Source of the DNA: Bdellovibrionales bacterium
GTDB lineage: Bacteria > Bdellovibrionota > Bdellovibrionia > Bdellovibrionales > UBA1609
Length of the DNA stretch: 55,871 nt
Direction: 5' to 3'
Assembly: GCA_022450595.1 (NCBI GenBank)
Contig: JAKUPT010000008.1
Coordinates: forward strand, 1-55,871
Below the pieces are notes generated by a model. The model did no database searches, was not told where the DNA came from, and saw only the letters and a list, made by a program, of their open reading frames with translations. Positions 9,351 through 18,890 of the stretch are shown here, piece by piece; position 1 is the stretch's first letter; each line of letters opens with the position of its first letter. The translations under genes were made by a program, and so were the position numbers.

Positions 9351-10675
9351 AAGACTTTAAGCTACAAACCTATGGTTGCAAAGTGAACAGCTATGACAGT
9401 GGCTTGTTGCAAAAGCGTTTGGCTCAAGCTGGTTACATTCAAAATGACAGCTCAGACTCTTTACATATTCTAAACACCTGTGCCGTCACAGCGGAAGCGA
9501 CAAAAGAAGCCCTACGCTCTATCAGAAAAATTAAAGCTAAAAACCCCCTTGCCACTGTGGTTGTAACTGGCTGTGCAGCTCAAGTAGATACGGACAAGTT
9601 TGAGTCTTTAAAAGCCGCTGATCTTGTTGTTGCCAATTCTCATAAAGGGCAATTAGAAGATATATTAAAAAAGCACTTTCGTGGTGAATTAGAACAGCGA
9701 GTATTTAAGTCAAATATTTTTAAAAAAGCAGATCTTGAAGCCGGAGGTGGTTTAGAAAACTCACACACCCGTAGTTTTTTAAAGATACAAGATGGCTGTA
9801 ACAGTTTTTGTACTTATTGTGTGATTCCCTTTGCTCGTGGAAAATCCAGAAGCATACCTATAGATGATTTAGTACAAAGAGTGAATGAGCTGTACTTTCA
9901 AGGCTTCAGAGAAGTAGTGCTAACAGGAGTTCATATTGGTGATTACGAAGACGCAGCCTTTGCTCCTGAAAAAACAAGAGGTCTTGAAGATTTAGTTGAG
10001 CAGCTGCTTATGCGCACTAAAATTCAACGCTTTCGTCTATCAAGCCTTGAGCCAGTGGAATTAACTCCACGATTGGTTGAACTCTATAAGTCAGAGCCAA
10101 GACTTTGTCGTCATTTTCATATGAGCATACAGTCTGCAAACTCCAATGTTTTAAAAGACATGAAAAGGCAATACACACAAAAAGAAGTGATTGAGTCTTT
10201 AAAGACCATTGAGTCCGAGCTTCCAGGCAGCTATGTAGGCATGGACATTATTGTGGGGTTCCCGGGAGAAACCACAGAGGAGTTTGAAGACACTTACAAT
10301 TGTTTGTCTTCCTTGGACTGGGCACGTATTCATGTTTTTCCCTACAGCCCACGACCAGGTGTTTATGCCAATAGACTTTCTGGGCAGTGGCCTCGGTCAG
10401 AGATTATGAATAGAGCAAAGAAGTTGCGCGAGCTCAGTGCCCAGCGAGCCCAACAAAAAGCCATTTCTCAAATTAATGACATTAAAGTGGCAATGCCTTT
10501 AAAAAATAATAAATCTTCTGATCATCAACAATTGCTCACCAGAGATTATTGGAATGTGTTTGTTGCCACAGATAAAGATTTAGATCCGTTAAAAGAATAT
10601 AAGGTGAAAGTCACAGGTTACGATCAATCACATGAGTCTCGTATGGATGGGGCTTTATTTGCCGAGCTTATTTAA
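9347..10675 (+). CDS. mtaB: tRNA t6A37 methylthiotransferase, MtaB-like (radical SAM)
   Basis: Adds a methylthio group to t6A37. The N-terminal UPF0004 domain has TYGCKVN, NTCAVT and TGCAAQ, whose three cysteines hold an auxiliary 4Fe-4S cluster; the radical-SAM motif CNSFCTYCVIPFARG follows, and a TRAM-like tail ends the protein. GTG 9347 is chosen because GGAGG (9333-9337) lies nine bases before it; TTG 9338 abuts the same GGAGG and is sterically unlikely. The GTGA overlap with the mnmA stop suggests coupling. The stop overlaps the stop of the convergent gene by 4 nt. Confidence 0.93.
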   Translation: MKDFKLQTYGCKVNSYDSGLLQKRLAQAGYIQNDSSDSLHILNTCAVTAEATKEALRSIRKIKAKNPLATVVVTGCAAQVDTDKFESLKAADLVVANSHKGQLEDILKKHFRGELEQRVFKSNIFKKADLEAGGGLENSHTRSFLKIQDGCNSFCTYCVIPFARGKSRSIPIDDLVQRVNELYFQGFREVVLTGVHIGDYEDAAFAPEKTRGLEDLVEQLLMRTKIQRFRLSSLEPVELTPRLVELYKSEPRLCRHFHMSIQSANSNVLKDMKRQYTQKEVIESLKTIESELPGSYVGMDIIVGFPGETTEEFEDTYNCLSSLDWARIHVFPYSPRPGVYANRLSGQWPRSEIMNRAKKLRELSAQRAQQKAISQINDIKVAMPLKNNKSSDHQQLLTRDYWNVFVATDKDLDPLKEYKVKVTGYDQSHESRMDGALFAELI

Positions 10676-13359
10676 GAAGCTGATGGAAAAAGTTTAATAC
10701 ACATTTTTCCAGAAGCATTGCTTTGCTGCTTTTGTATTTTTATCTGTTTGTTGATTTCGTAAAGATTCATTGGAAGAATTAATTTTTTTGGAGCAATCTT
10801 TTCATTATTATAAATCATTTTGTAGAGCTTATCTAGCTCTTCAAGAGTGAAAAAATCATTGTTAACAGCCAGCCTAAGTGCTTTTAGGCGCTCACTCGTT
10901 GTTGAAATATTCATCATTTTTAAAACCCACAACAGTTCATAATCCGAAGGGTTTTCTCTTGAGATCAAATGCTTTAAATATACAATAGGCGCAAATCGCA
11001 CATAGGTTTGAAGAAAGTTTTTAGTTTGTCTGTCAAAAAGCTCAGACAAAATATCAGACTCAAGCAGGGCTATTAATAGTTCTGATTTTTTTAAAGTTTG
11101 GGTCGAAGAGTCGAGATGTAGTACTTGCGCGGCCATTTTTGTGTTTCCAGCCAGTTCAATATCAGATATCAGTTGTTGTAAGGAGCGTGTGTTGTACACA
11201 ATTTCTTTTTTAAGTGGTTCAGATATAGGATATCTTCTGATGATTTTCATGAGTTTTGCAAGTCCAACTCTGACTTCTTCCACACGATGTTTGACTTGAT
11301 CTTCGTAACGTAGACTTTGTTTTCTTTCGCTAAATTCTGCAAAATCATTAACAGCACGTTTAAGCATATTTATGTGATGCATATCTATATTGTTTAAGTT
11401 CTGCCTGATCTCATCAAGAACCTTATTGATATTAAAAGGACCATAGCCTGAGTTGGCCATAGACTCATTGATCATTTTATCAACATGAGAGGGGCTTTGA
11501 TTTAAAATTAAAATTTGATTATAAAGTCGTTTAATAAACTTTGAGGTGTAATTGATCTCATTGCTGTCTTTATTAAGTAAGTAGTTATGTTTTGAATACT
11601 GAGTGGCGAGCTTATAACTGGTGTGTATCATGCTAGGTGCAAAATCCCATTTTTGTAATGAATGATACATCTGAGGTCTGTAAAGTGCGGCTGAAATCAC
11701 ATAGGTGTTTATATCAGCAAAGGCCATGGATCTAAGCAAGGGGGTTAAAACCTTAATGCCAAATCTTTTTGAAGAGTAAGTGTACCCCTTCCAGTGAAAG
11801 CCGTAAATAAATTGAAGGGAAATTTCAAAACGTTCGCCTTTTTCGTTAAAGTAATCAAGCTTAGCTTTGCTAAAATCTTCTAATTTTAATAACTCATCAA
11901 GACTCCAAACTTTACCTGTTTTTTTATCAACAAACTCTCCATCTAAAAACTCTTTTTCAGACAAGTAAGGGTGTTCAAGATAGGCTGAGTAATTGGATTG
12001 CTTTTCTTTGTACATCAAGGCATCTGATCCAATTCTTAACTCAATCAATGAAAGTTTGCCCTCTTGGATAAGATTTTTAATGTGTCCAAATACATACTTA
12101 TTAAACTGAATGGTAGCAAAATCTCTAGCCTGTTCATAAGAGCGGATGGAATCTGGCACATAGACTAAAGAGTTAAGGGCTAAATCATAGTCACCTGGAA
12201 ACATAAAACTTCTGCTTAAACTTGAGGCGTACAAGCCAAAACCTGAGTGAATGTACTCGTTACTTGGAAACTTTAAATTCTTAATTTTATCAAAAACTTC
12301 AAAAGCGCGGGCAGGGTCCCTGTCTGCATTAAAATGGCTTGGAAAATACACTTCCATTCCTTGTGATCTCATTTCAGAAGGTTTAAGAGATTCTGGCACT
12401 TGATCAGCTACTTTTTGCCATAGGGCTTGGTTTTGGGGCAGCAACTGTTGTTGTTTGGCGCTGATATCAAAGTTTGGATAAACTCTAAAAGCCGTCATAA
12501 GACTCTCTTTGCCGCGACTTTCTTTGCCCGTTTTAGAGTTATATTCGGAAACAATGACCTCTTCTTTGTTTTCAATTTCTCTCCATCTATAGACATCACT
12601 AAATTTAAATTGATTGGGTTTAACTTTAAAAGCCGAGACAACAAATGGAGGTTCAGCTAAGCTCATAGCAGGAAGAACTGTTTGAATGTTGTGATTTTTT
12701 GGATTGAAGTGCAACTTTGTGAACTGATGCACTTGGTGGGCTTTTGTGATCTCTTCAAACATCAGTCTTTTCATGTTTTCAACTTCTTGATCACTTAAGT
12801 TTAATCCAAACTTCTCACCCCATTGAAATAGTGAAATATGAACGGCGTGTTCACTGGTAGCATTTCCACCTAAGTTTCTATGGGCTTGATGCTTTTCATA
12901 AATGCTGGGGGCGTGTTCTTTTAGCATGTCCCAAAACCTCATTTGCCAAGCCACAAACTCTGGATGAGGCTTTAATGCTAAAAATCGGCTTTGAGTTCCG
13001 ACCACGCTAAATTCTATTCTCTCAGGATCTATCAGTAAGACGGTTTTATCTAGTTTGTACTTTTCGATCACTTCAGGTGGAAGTTTTTTTAATATTTCAA
13101 AAAACTCATATATGGAGCTTTTGTCCATGTCATCTAAGTAGACAAGGGTGGAATGGAATCTTCGGCCCAAAGTGTTTAATTTTAAATGCGGAAAATGCTT
13201 TGGAATGACAGAGGCTATATGACCTAAAATGTTTCTGTCTTTATCAATCAAATGAGAAGGGAAGCTGATTTGTACAGTGCTTGATGTAGTTGCAGCAATA
13301 ACTATGTTTGAAACACAGATTAAAACTACTAGTAATATCGCCCTCAGCAACGCCACCAA
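10672..13359 (-). CDS. Large exported protein with an N-terminal 2H-phosphoesterase-like domain
   Basis: 895 aa with a clear N-terminal signal peptide (hydrophobic residues about 5-22, ending near IAA). I do not know a named family. The N-terminal 200 residues contain two motifs spaced 105 residues apart, HSTL (69-72, context RRFHSTLVYL) and HISL (174-177, context EHAVHISLFQW). This is the H-x-T/S-hydrophobic pair that defines 2H phosphoesterases. The remaining 650 residues are largely helical, with no metal site I can name. TTG 13359 is preferred, with a GGGGGG run seven bases upstream; GTG 13356 is the alternative. Lies 48 nt behind an exported HD protein, likely one transcript. Confidence 0.75.
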   Translation of the reverse strand: MVALLRAILLVVLICVSNIVIAATTSSTVQISFPSHLIDKDRNILGHIASVIPKHFPHLKLNTLGRRFHSTLVYLDDMDKSSIYEFFEILKKLPPEVIEKYKLDKTVLLIDPERIEFSVVGTQSRFLALKPHPEFVAWQMRFWDMLKEHAPSIYEKHQAHRNLGGNATSEHAVHISLFQWGEKFGLNLSDQEVENMKRLMFEEITKAHQVHQFTKLHFNPKNHNIQTVLPAMSLAEPPFVVSAFKVKPNQFKFSDVYRWREIENKEEVIVSEYNSKTGKESRGKESLMTAFRVYPNFDISAKQQQLLPQNQALWQKVADQVPESLKPSEMRSQGMEVYFPSHFNADRDPARAFEVFDKIKNLKFPSNEYIHSGFGLYASSLSRSFMFPGDYDLALNSLVYVPDSIRSYEQARDFATIQFNKYVFGHIKNLIQEGKLSLIELRIGSDALMYKEKQSNYSAYLEHPYLSEKEFLDGEFVDKKTGKVWSLDELLKLEDFSKAKLDYFNEKGERFEISLQFIYGFHWKGYTYSSKRFGIKVLTPLLRSMAFADINTYVISAALYRPQMYHSLQKWDFAPSMIHTSYKLATQYSKHNYLLNKDSNEINYTSKFIKRLYNQILILNQSPSHVDKMINESMANSGYGPFNINKVLDEIRQNLNNIDMHHINMLKRAVNDFAEFSERKQSLRYEDQVKHRVEEVRVGLAKLMKIIRRYPISEPLKKEIVYNTRSLQQLISDIELAGNTKMAAQVLHLDSSTQTLKKSELLIALLESDILSELFDRQTKNFLQTYVRFAPIVYLKHLISRENPSDYELLWVLKMMNISTTSERLKALRLAVNNDFFTLEELDKLYKMIYNNEKIAPKKLILPMNLYEINKQIKIQKQQSNASGKMCIKLFPSAS

Positions 13360-13407
13360 AACTCATCCCCCCGGATAGATGAATAGATCTTTCGGGTTAT
13401 CCCAACC

Positions 13408-14280
13408 TCACAACAACTCTAAATACTCTTTCTCATGGTAGGAGAGTATTTCTTTTAGAGTGTTTGAATCTTTTATAAGGTTTTTTAACGACATTCTTAC
13501 ATCGCCGTTATTTCTATAGAGTTCAAGTGCCATCTTATAGGGGCCAATGCTTATTCTTTGATCAGATGCCACTCTGCTGTATGCTTCGGAATATAAGTAG
13601 GTTAAGATTTTTTGAACTTCAGCTGACTTTATTTGTGCCATGGCATTGCCATAGAACTCATAATACTTAGGGGTAAACTTTTTATATCTCAAAGCTTGAA
13701 TGGCGGCATCTGCTTTATCGAGGTCTTTTACAAGTTTCGCCTCTGGAGTGCGGGCATATTCATAATCAAGCCATAGTTTATAAAGGTAACGTCCTTCTTT
13801 ACCAAATTTCTTTTTAAGTTTACGAAAGACATGTTTTTCCATGCGATGTTTTGTGTTTTTATCGATACGATCATTGGGGGTAAAGTCTGGTACTACAAAT
13901 TCAGCGATATCATGGACTAGAGCTAGGTCTTTCATAATTCTTAAATTTAAGTTTTTATGATTAACAGCAAAGGCCACAATTCCAGCTTTTAATTTAGTGA
14001 TATGATCATAAATGGATTCCATTCGAAGAGCTTGTTGCTCAGATATGCCTATGGAAATTGCGCCAGAGCGAGGTTTAGTGCTTAATTTGTAGTATATGTC
14101 GGTAAATGTAAGACCTGGAGTGAAAAGATCTATAATTATTGGATCACCGGCAAAAAGCACATTGCAGGCTTTACTCCTTATTTTGGAGTTTTTAAAATCA
14201 GAACGAACAGATGGTATTCCCCCATAGCTCAGCTGTGGTAGGAGTCCAACCAGGAGCAGTATAGTCAACCCTAACTTCAC
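13408..14280 (-). CDS. Exported HD-domain hydrolase resembling HDDC2/YfbR 5'-nucleotidases
   Basis: 290 aa with a signal peptide (residues 1-20, cleavage near SYG-G). The mature part has the HD-superfamily ligands in the right order: His93 (ESIYDH), His123-Asp124 (LALVHDIAE) and Asp188 (LVKDLDKADAAIQA). The run from LVHDIAE through LWLDYEYARTPEAKLVKDLDK matches the pattern I know from HDDC2-type 5'-deoxynucleotidases, which are normally cytoplasmic; a periplasmic copy is unusual. The C-terminal 80 residues are an extra helical part. Start GTG 14280 has GGAG seven bases upstream. It is the first gene of a two-gene minus-strand unit with the 2H-like gene. Confidence 0.8.
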   Translation of the reverse strand: MKLGLTILLLVGLLPQLSYGGIPSVRSDFKNSKIRSKACNVLFAGDPIIIDLFTPGLTFTDIYYKLSTKPRSGAISIGISEQQALRMESIYDHITKLKAGIVAFAVNHKNLNLRIMKDLALVHDIAEFVVPDFTPNDRIDKNTKHRMEKHVFRKLKKKFGKEGRYLYKLWLDYEYARTPEAKLVKDLDKADAAIQALRYKKFTPKYYEFYGNAMAQIKSAEVQKILTYLYSEAYSRVASDQRISIGPYKMALELYRNNGDVRMSLKNLIKDSNTLKEILSYHEKEYLELL

Positions 14281-14493
14281 AAGACATCTCCACGTTTGTG
14301 TGAGCGATTATTGTTAACCTAGTGTGACTTTTATGAATATCTCTTTTTTTGCTAATGTAATAAATATACAAATCTAAGGGGTTATAATTATTGAAGAATT
14401 TTTATGATGCAAAATGTAAAGTGATGTGCTAGACATCTAAAATTGTGCGTAAGCAAAATAACTAATTGGGCCCAGTTTTTAAGGAGACCCTTG

Positions 14494-15195
14494 ATGACCT
14501 CAGATACTAACAAATTCAAGGCCTTGCATGTATTTGCAAATCCAGAACTTGAAGAAATCGCTTTTACTCATAAAAGTTGGTTTTTTGAAAACCCAAACAA
14601 AACACCGCAGCAAAATGAAAGATTTGAATTCTTAGGGGATTCTGTCCTTTCCCTTGTTATGTCAGAAATCCTGATGAATAGACAAGATAGTGTCACCGAG
14701 GGGGTTCTTTCTCGTCAACGGGCCAGCCTTGTTAATGAAAACACTCTCTGTGAAATAGCCTATCAGTTTGATTTTAACAAAGCTTTAAAGCTAGGAAAAG
14801 GCGAAGAGGCCACCGGTGGAAGAGAAAAACCAAGGCTGTTGGCTTCTGTGGTAGAAGCCTATATTGGTGCCGTGTATTTAGACGCTGGCCTTCAAGTGGC
14901 TAGCGATCTGATTTTAAAAATGTATGAAAAAACTCTGTCTGAACTCAAGCAGGTACAAGAAAGCTTTGATTATAAAACCTTGTTTCAAGAACGAGCCCAA
15001 GATGTTTATAAATACACCCCGGTGTATGAAGTCACTTCCACTAATGGCCCCGATCACAACCGAGTCTTTGAAGTGGCTGTTTTAGTAAAAGATGAAGTGT
15101 TTGCTAAAGGACAAGGCGGCAGCAAAAAGCAAGCCTCTCAATTGGCTGCCAAACAAGCTTTAGAAATTTTAGAAAAAGGAGAATCTCGTGTTTAA
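14494..15195 (+). CDS. rnc: Ribonuclease III
   Basis: Cleaves double-stranded RNA, including rRNA precursors. The signature NERFEFLGDSVLSLVMSE is near the N-terminus, and a double-stranded-RNA-binding domain ends the protein (GGSKKQASQLAAKQALEIL). The start is ATG 14494, with AAGGAG at 14481-14486 at ideal spacing; the frame extends upstream to a TTG at 14443, but that part has no such site. About 233 aa, the usual length. A TATAAT at 14383-14388 lies upstream, but I see no convincing -35 for it. Confidence 0.96.
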   Translation: MTSDTNKFKALHVFANPELEEIAFTHKSWFFENPNKTPQQNERFEFLGDSVLSLVMSEILMNRQDSVTEGVLSRQRASLVNENTLCEIAYQFDFNKALKLGKGEEATGGREKPRLLASVVEAYIGAVYLDAGLQVASDLILKMYEKTLSELKQVQESFDYKTLFQERAQDVYKYTPVYEVTSTNGPDHNRVFEVAVLVKDEVFAKGQGGSKKQASQLAAKQALEILEKGESRV

Positions 15196-16081
15196 AGTTG
15201 GTTATGTAGGAGTTATTGGGTTTCCCAACTCTGGTAAAAGTACACTTGTAAACGCCTTAATTGGCGAAAAGGTTTCTATAGTAAGTAGTAAGCCACAAAC
15301 CACAAGAAAGCGCATTAAAGGCATTGCCACCGGCATGAATTACCAAATGATTTTTTTAGATGCCCCGGGGATTGTAAAAGCACAGTCTGGGCTGAATCAG
15401 TTTATTCAGCAAGAGTATGAGTCTGTGATTGAAGAGTCAGATATATTAGTAGCAACCCTTAATATCGATGAAAAAGATCCTGATAAACTTAAGAGTATTG
15501 TGGAGCTTTGTGTGGCTTCAAACAAACCTTGGATTCCGGTGATCACCAAAAAAGACATTTCTGCTAAAAAACATCGTGTTCAAATTTTAAAAGATCAGTT
15601 GGCAAAATATAATCCTATTGCCATTTCTTCAGATAAAAATCCAGAAGATGCAAAACAAATTCTTCTTGAAAAATTGATTGAAATGCTTCCAGCGGCAGAA
15701 TCGCCACTGTATTTTGATGATATTTACACCACACAAAACTTAAGAGAGATGTGTGAAGAGATTGTGCGTGAAAAATGTTTTCATTTCTTACATCAAGAAA
15801 TTCCTTTTGGCTTGGCTGTAAAGGTGAATAAGTTTGATGAGTCGAATCCAAAGCTAATTAAAATTTATGCCGACATTGTTTTATCAAAGCCTAATCATCA
15901 GTCGATTGTGATTGGCGAAAAAGCCAGTAATTTAAAGCGCATTGGTCAGTCTTCTCGAATTGAAATGGAAAATCTTTTGGGAACAAAGGTCTTTCTGGAT
16001 TTACATGTGAAAGTTAGAAAAAATTGGACAAAACAATCCAACTGGATGAAGGAGTTTGGATATGAAATCAAGACTCTATAA
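15188..16081 (+). CDS. era: GTPase Era
   Basis: 16S rRNA-binding GTPase for small-subunit maturation. G1 is GFPNSGKS (11-18), G3 is DAPG, G4 is TKKD, and a C-terminal KH domain contains VVIGEKASNLKRIGQ. GTG 15188 follows a GGAG and overlaps rnc by 8 nt. About 297 aa, normal length. rnc-era is a widely conserved pair. Confidence 0.97.
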   Translation: MFKVGYVGVIGFPNSGKSTLVNALIGEKVSIVSSKPQTTRKRIKGIATGMNYQMIFLDAPGIVKAQSGLNQFIQQEYESVIEESDILVATLNIDEKDPDKLKSIVELCVASNKPWIPVITKKDISAKKHRVQILKDQLAKYNPIAISSDKNPEDAKQILLEKLIEMLPAAESPLYFDDIYTTQNLREMCEEIVREKCFHFLHQEIPFGLAVKVNKFDESNPKLIKIYADIVLSKPNHQSIVIGEKASNLKRIGQSSRIEMENLLGTKVFLDLHVKVRKNWTKQSNWMKEFGYEIKTL

Positions 16082-17501
16082 AAATCGTGTGGCAATCATT
16101 GGAAGACCTAATGTGGGTAAGTCCACTTTATTTAATATTTTAACCAGAACTCGAAAGTCTGTGGTTAGAAACGAGCCCGGCGTGACTAGAGATATTATTA
16201 TCGAGCCCGCTGAGTGGTGGGGGCATGATTTTGAAGTGCTCGACACTGGTGGGCTGACTGAGGCCACAGATATTTTTTCTCAGCTTATTAAAGAGCAAGT
16301 AAGTGAAATTCTAAAAAGCGTTGATGTTTTAGTTGTGGTAATGGATGGCAAATCCGGACTCATGCCTGAAGATCGTGATATCATTAAAATCGCTAAGCAA
16401 ACGGGACTTCCTATGTGCTTAGTGGTCAATAAAGTGGATCAAGCTCATAAGTCCGATTTAACAATTAGTGAGTTTTATGAGTTTGGTTTGGATATTATTG
16501 CAGCTTCCTTTGAGCGACGTGAAAATGTAGATGAAGTCATAGAATGGGTGATTCAGCACTTGCCTGAAAAATCCACTGAAATAAGAGAAGGAGTCAGGCT
16601 TACAGTTGTTGGTAAACCCAATGTTGGGAAAAGCTCACTTTGTAATAAGTTATTGAATGAAAAAAGAATGCTTGTGTCAGATAGAGCCGGCACCACTGTT
16701 GACGCTGTTGAATCTCAGTTTTTTTACAATGACAACCCTTATATTTTGGTTGATACAGCTGGGCTAAGAAGGCAGTCTAAGCGAAAAGACGGAGTAGAGT
16801 TTTTATCCGCTCATATGTCAATGAAGTCTATTGAAAGATCTGATGTAGTGCTACTTATGGTGGATGTGATGGAAGGTCCTACGGTGCAGGATGCTAAGCT
16901 TGTTGAGGCCGTGATAGCAAACCATAAGCCTGTGATACTTGTTGGAAATAAGATTGATATTGCAAAATCAGAAAAAGAGGCTTTTAGGCAGCAATTTCGT
17001 CAAAAAACCGCTGATATTTTTCACTTTTTTCCGGATATTCCCATCACCTTTGTAAGTGCTGAAACGGGCAGTGGGCTTGATAATCTTTTTGCTTTGATAG
17101 AAGAGGTTTGGGATAAAATTAATATAAAAATTAAAACCTCAAAATTAAATGACTTCTTCTTTCAGGTGATCAGAAAAGCACCGGCTCCAGTCATAGGAAC
17201 TAAGAACGTGAAGTTTTACTACTTAACACAAACACATCAACGACCACCAAGTTTTATTGCTTTTGCCAATTATCCAGAAGGTGTGACAAATTCTTACCGT
17301 CGCTTTTTAACCAAAAACATTCAAAAGCAATTCGGACTAGAGGGAATTCCATTGAGAATATTTTGCATGAAGAGTCGTCATGCTAAAAAAGGCAACGATA
17401 TGACTCCTTCTGAATTTAAAAATGAATTTCAAGATGAAAACTTAGAGTCTGGAATTAAGTTTAAAGGAGCCTACGATTTAAATGAATTTGCCGACGACTA
17501 A
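16062..17501 (+). CDS. der: GTPase Der (EngA), double G-domain ribosome assembly factor
   Basis: Two tandem G domains: GRPNVGKS, DTGG and NKVD in the first, GKPNVGKS, DTAGL and GNKID in the second, followed by a KH-like C-terminal domain. Needed for 50S assembly. Start ATG 16062 sits seven bases after GGAG (16051-16054); TTG 16056 is too close to it. Overlaps era by 20 nt and the next gene by 20 nt. Confidence 0.97.
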   Translation: MKSRLYKNRVAIIGRPNVGKSTLFNILTRTRKSVVRNEPGVTRDIIIEPAEWWGHDFEVLDTGGLTEATDIFSQLIKEQVSEILKSVDVLVVVMDGKSGLMPEDRDIIKIAKQTGLPMCLVVNKVDQAHKSDLTISEFYEFGLDIIAASFERRENVDEVIEWVIQHLPEKSTEIREGVRLTVVGKPNVGKSSLCNKLLNEKRMLVSDRAGTTVDAVESQFFYNDNPYILVDTAGLRRQSKRKDGVEFLSAHMSMKSIERSDVVLLMVDVMEGPTVQDAKLVEAVIANHKPVILVGNKIDIAKSEKEAFRQQFRQKTADIFHFFPDIPITFVSAETGSGLDNLFALIEEVWDKINIKIKTSKLNDFFFQVIRKAPAPVIGTKNVKFYYLTQTHQRPPSFIAFANYPEGVTNSYRRFLTKNIQKQFGLEGIPLRIFCMKSRHAKKGNDMTPSEFKNEFQDENLESGIKFKGAYDLNEFADD

Positions 17502-18822
17502 AAAAATTCATATTTTTGTAGCTGCCATCGGTGTGGCCTTTGGCTTGGGCAACATATGGCGCTTTCCTTACGTGGTGGCAGAAAACGGAGGGGGTGCCTT
17601 TGTTCTCATTTATGTTTTTTTAACAACTATTGTGGGGGCTCCGCTTTTAATCGGTGAAATGCTTTTAGGGAAATCGACTGGGAAAAACTTAATAGGCAGT
17701 TTAAAGCTATTAAGTGCTAATAACAAAGTTCTCAGTGTGGGCTTTTCTACTTTGGTTTTGATTTTATGCCTCTTGGTGCTGTCTTACTATTCCGTGATCA
17801 GCTCCTGGGTGATGCATTTTTTTACACAGTTTATTTTTGGTTTATTTTCTTCAGATTTTGAGCCACGGTTGATCTTTTCAAGTCTTAAATCTCAAGGCTA
17901 TTTACAGTTATTATTAACAAGTGTTCATCTTATTATTACTTGTGCCTTAGTTAAATACAAAAAAGAAGAGCTGCTAGAAAAGTGTATTGCTTTTGTTTTG
18001 CCTTTTTTTACAATCGTGGTAATCACCATGGCCTTTCGGGCTTTGTCTTTAGAAAATGCCATTGAAGCTGTCAGGTTTTTTCTTTATCCAGATTTTACCA
18101 AAATCAGCACAAAGTCTTTTTCTGCAGCATTGGGACAAATGTTTTTTACATTAAGTATTGGATTTGGTGCCATGGTCACCATTGGGGCCAATCAATATAA
18201 AGATCAGTCCATACCCAGTGCAGGATTTAGGTTGGCCACTTTGGACTCTTTGTTTTCATTGGTGGCAGGGCTATTGATCTTCCCGTTAGTTTCTAGTTAT
18301 TTCCTGTATTATGACAAAGTGGCTGGGCCAGAGTTGTTATTTTTAACAACCCCGAATCTACTTAATTCTCTTCATTTTGGGACTTTGTTAGGAGTGATCT
18401 TTTTTCTATTCTTATACTTGGCAGCCCTTGGAGCAAGTGTGGGGCTGGTTCACACGGTGACCAACAACTTAGCTGAGTCAAAAAGACTTAAAAATAAAAA
18501 CAATTACTGGATTGCCGGTGGTATGGCTTGGCTTTTTTCTTTAGCGCCAGCCTTTTCTTCTAGTTTTTTAAAAGACTTTAGTTTTAATGGAAAGCCCTTG
18601 ATTGTTGTTTGGGATCAAGTTTTGATTGATTGGATTCTACCTATTGTTGCTTTGGTGCTCAGTCAGGTGATTTTGTATTTTGTAGATGAGAAAAAAGTTA
18701 AAGCAGAGATTCAAAGTCAAACTCCTCAAAACGCACATACTATTTTTACCCACTGGCGCTTTTTAGTGCGCTGGGTAATTCCACCGGTCATTATTTTTTC
18801 AATGCTACTTCGACTTGTTTAA
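17482..18822 (+). CDS. Sodium-dependent transporter of the NSS/SNF family
   Basis: Inner-membrane sodium:amino-acid symporter of the LeuT family. The first helix has the hallmark GVAFGLGNIWRFPYV, followed by GGGAF. About 11-12 hydrophobic segments fill 446 aa. The substrate cannot be read from sequence; an amino acid is most likely. The start overlaps der by 20 nt, with AAAGGAG twelve bases upstream inside der, so it is probably read from the rnc-era-der transcript. Confidence 0.92.
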   Translation: MNLPTTKKIHIFVAAIGVAFGLGNIWRFPYVVAENGGGAFVLIYVFLTTIVGAPLLIGEMLLGKSTGKNLIGSLKLLSANNKVLSVGFSTLVLILCLLVLSYYSVISSWVMHFFTQFIFGLFSSDFEPRLIFSSLKSQGYLQLLLTSVHLIITCALVKYKKEELLEKCIAFVLPFFTIVVITMAFRALSLENAIEAVRFFLYPDFTKISTKSFSAALGQMFFTLSIGFGAMVTIGANQYKDQSIPSAGFRLATLDSLFSLVAGLLIFPLVSSYFLYYDKVAGPELLFLTTPNLLNSLHFGTLLGVIFFLFLYLAALGASVGLVHTVTNNLAESKRLKNKNNYWIAGGMAWLFSLAPAFSSSFLKDFSFNGKPLIVVWDQVLIDWILPIVALVLSQVILYFVDEKKVKAEIQSQTPQNAHTIFTHWRFLVRWVIPPVIIFSMLLRLV

Positions 18823-18860
18823 TAACGCACTTAATTGCTGCTTTCGCTTCCACTTTATTT

Positions 18861-18872
18861 GCACTACAGTGC
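18861..18872. promoter_or_regulatory. Short palindrome upstream of the outer-membrane gene
   Basis: GCACTACAGTGC is an interrupted palindrome (GCACT / AGTGC around AC), 18 nt before the ATG at 18891 and just before its GGGAG site. It could be a small operator or a weak hairpin. Nothing else supports a function. Confidence 0.25.
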
Positions 18873-18890
18873 TTCTAAAGGGAGTGGGGT

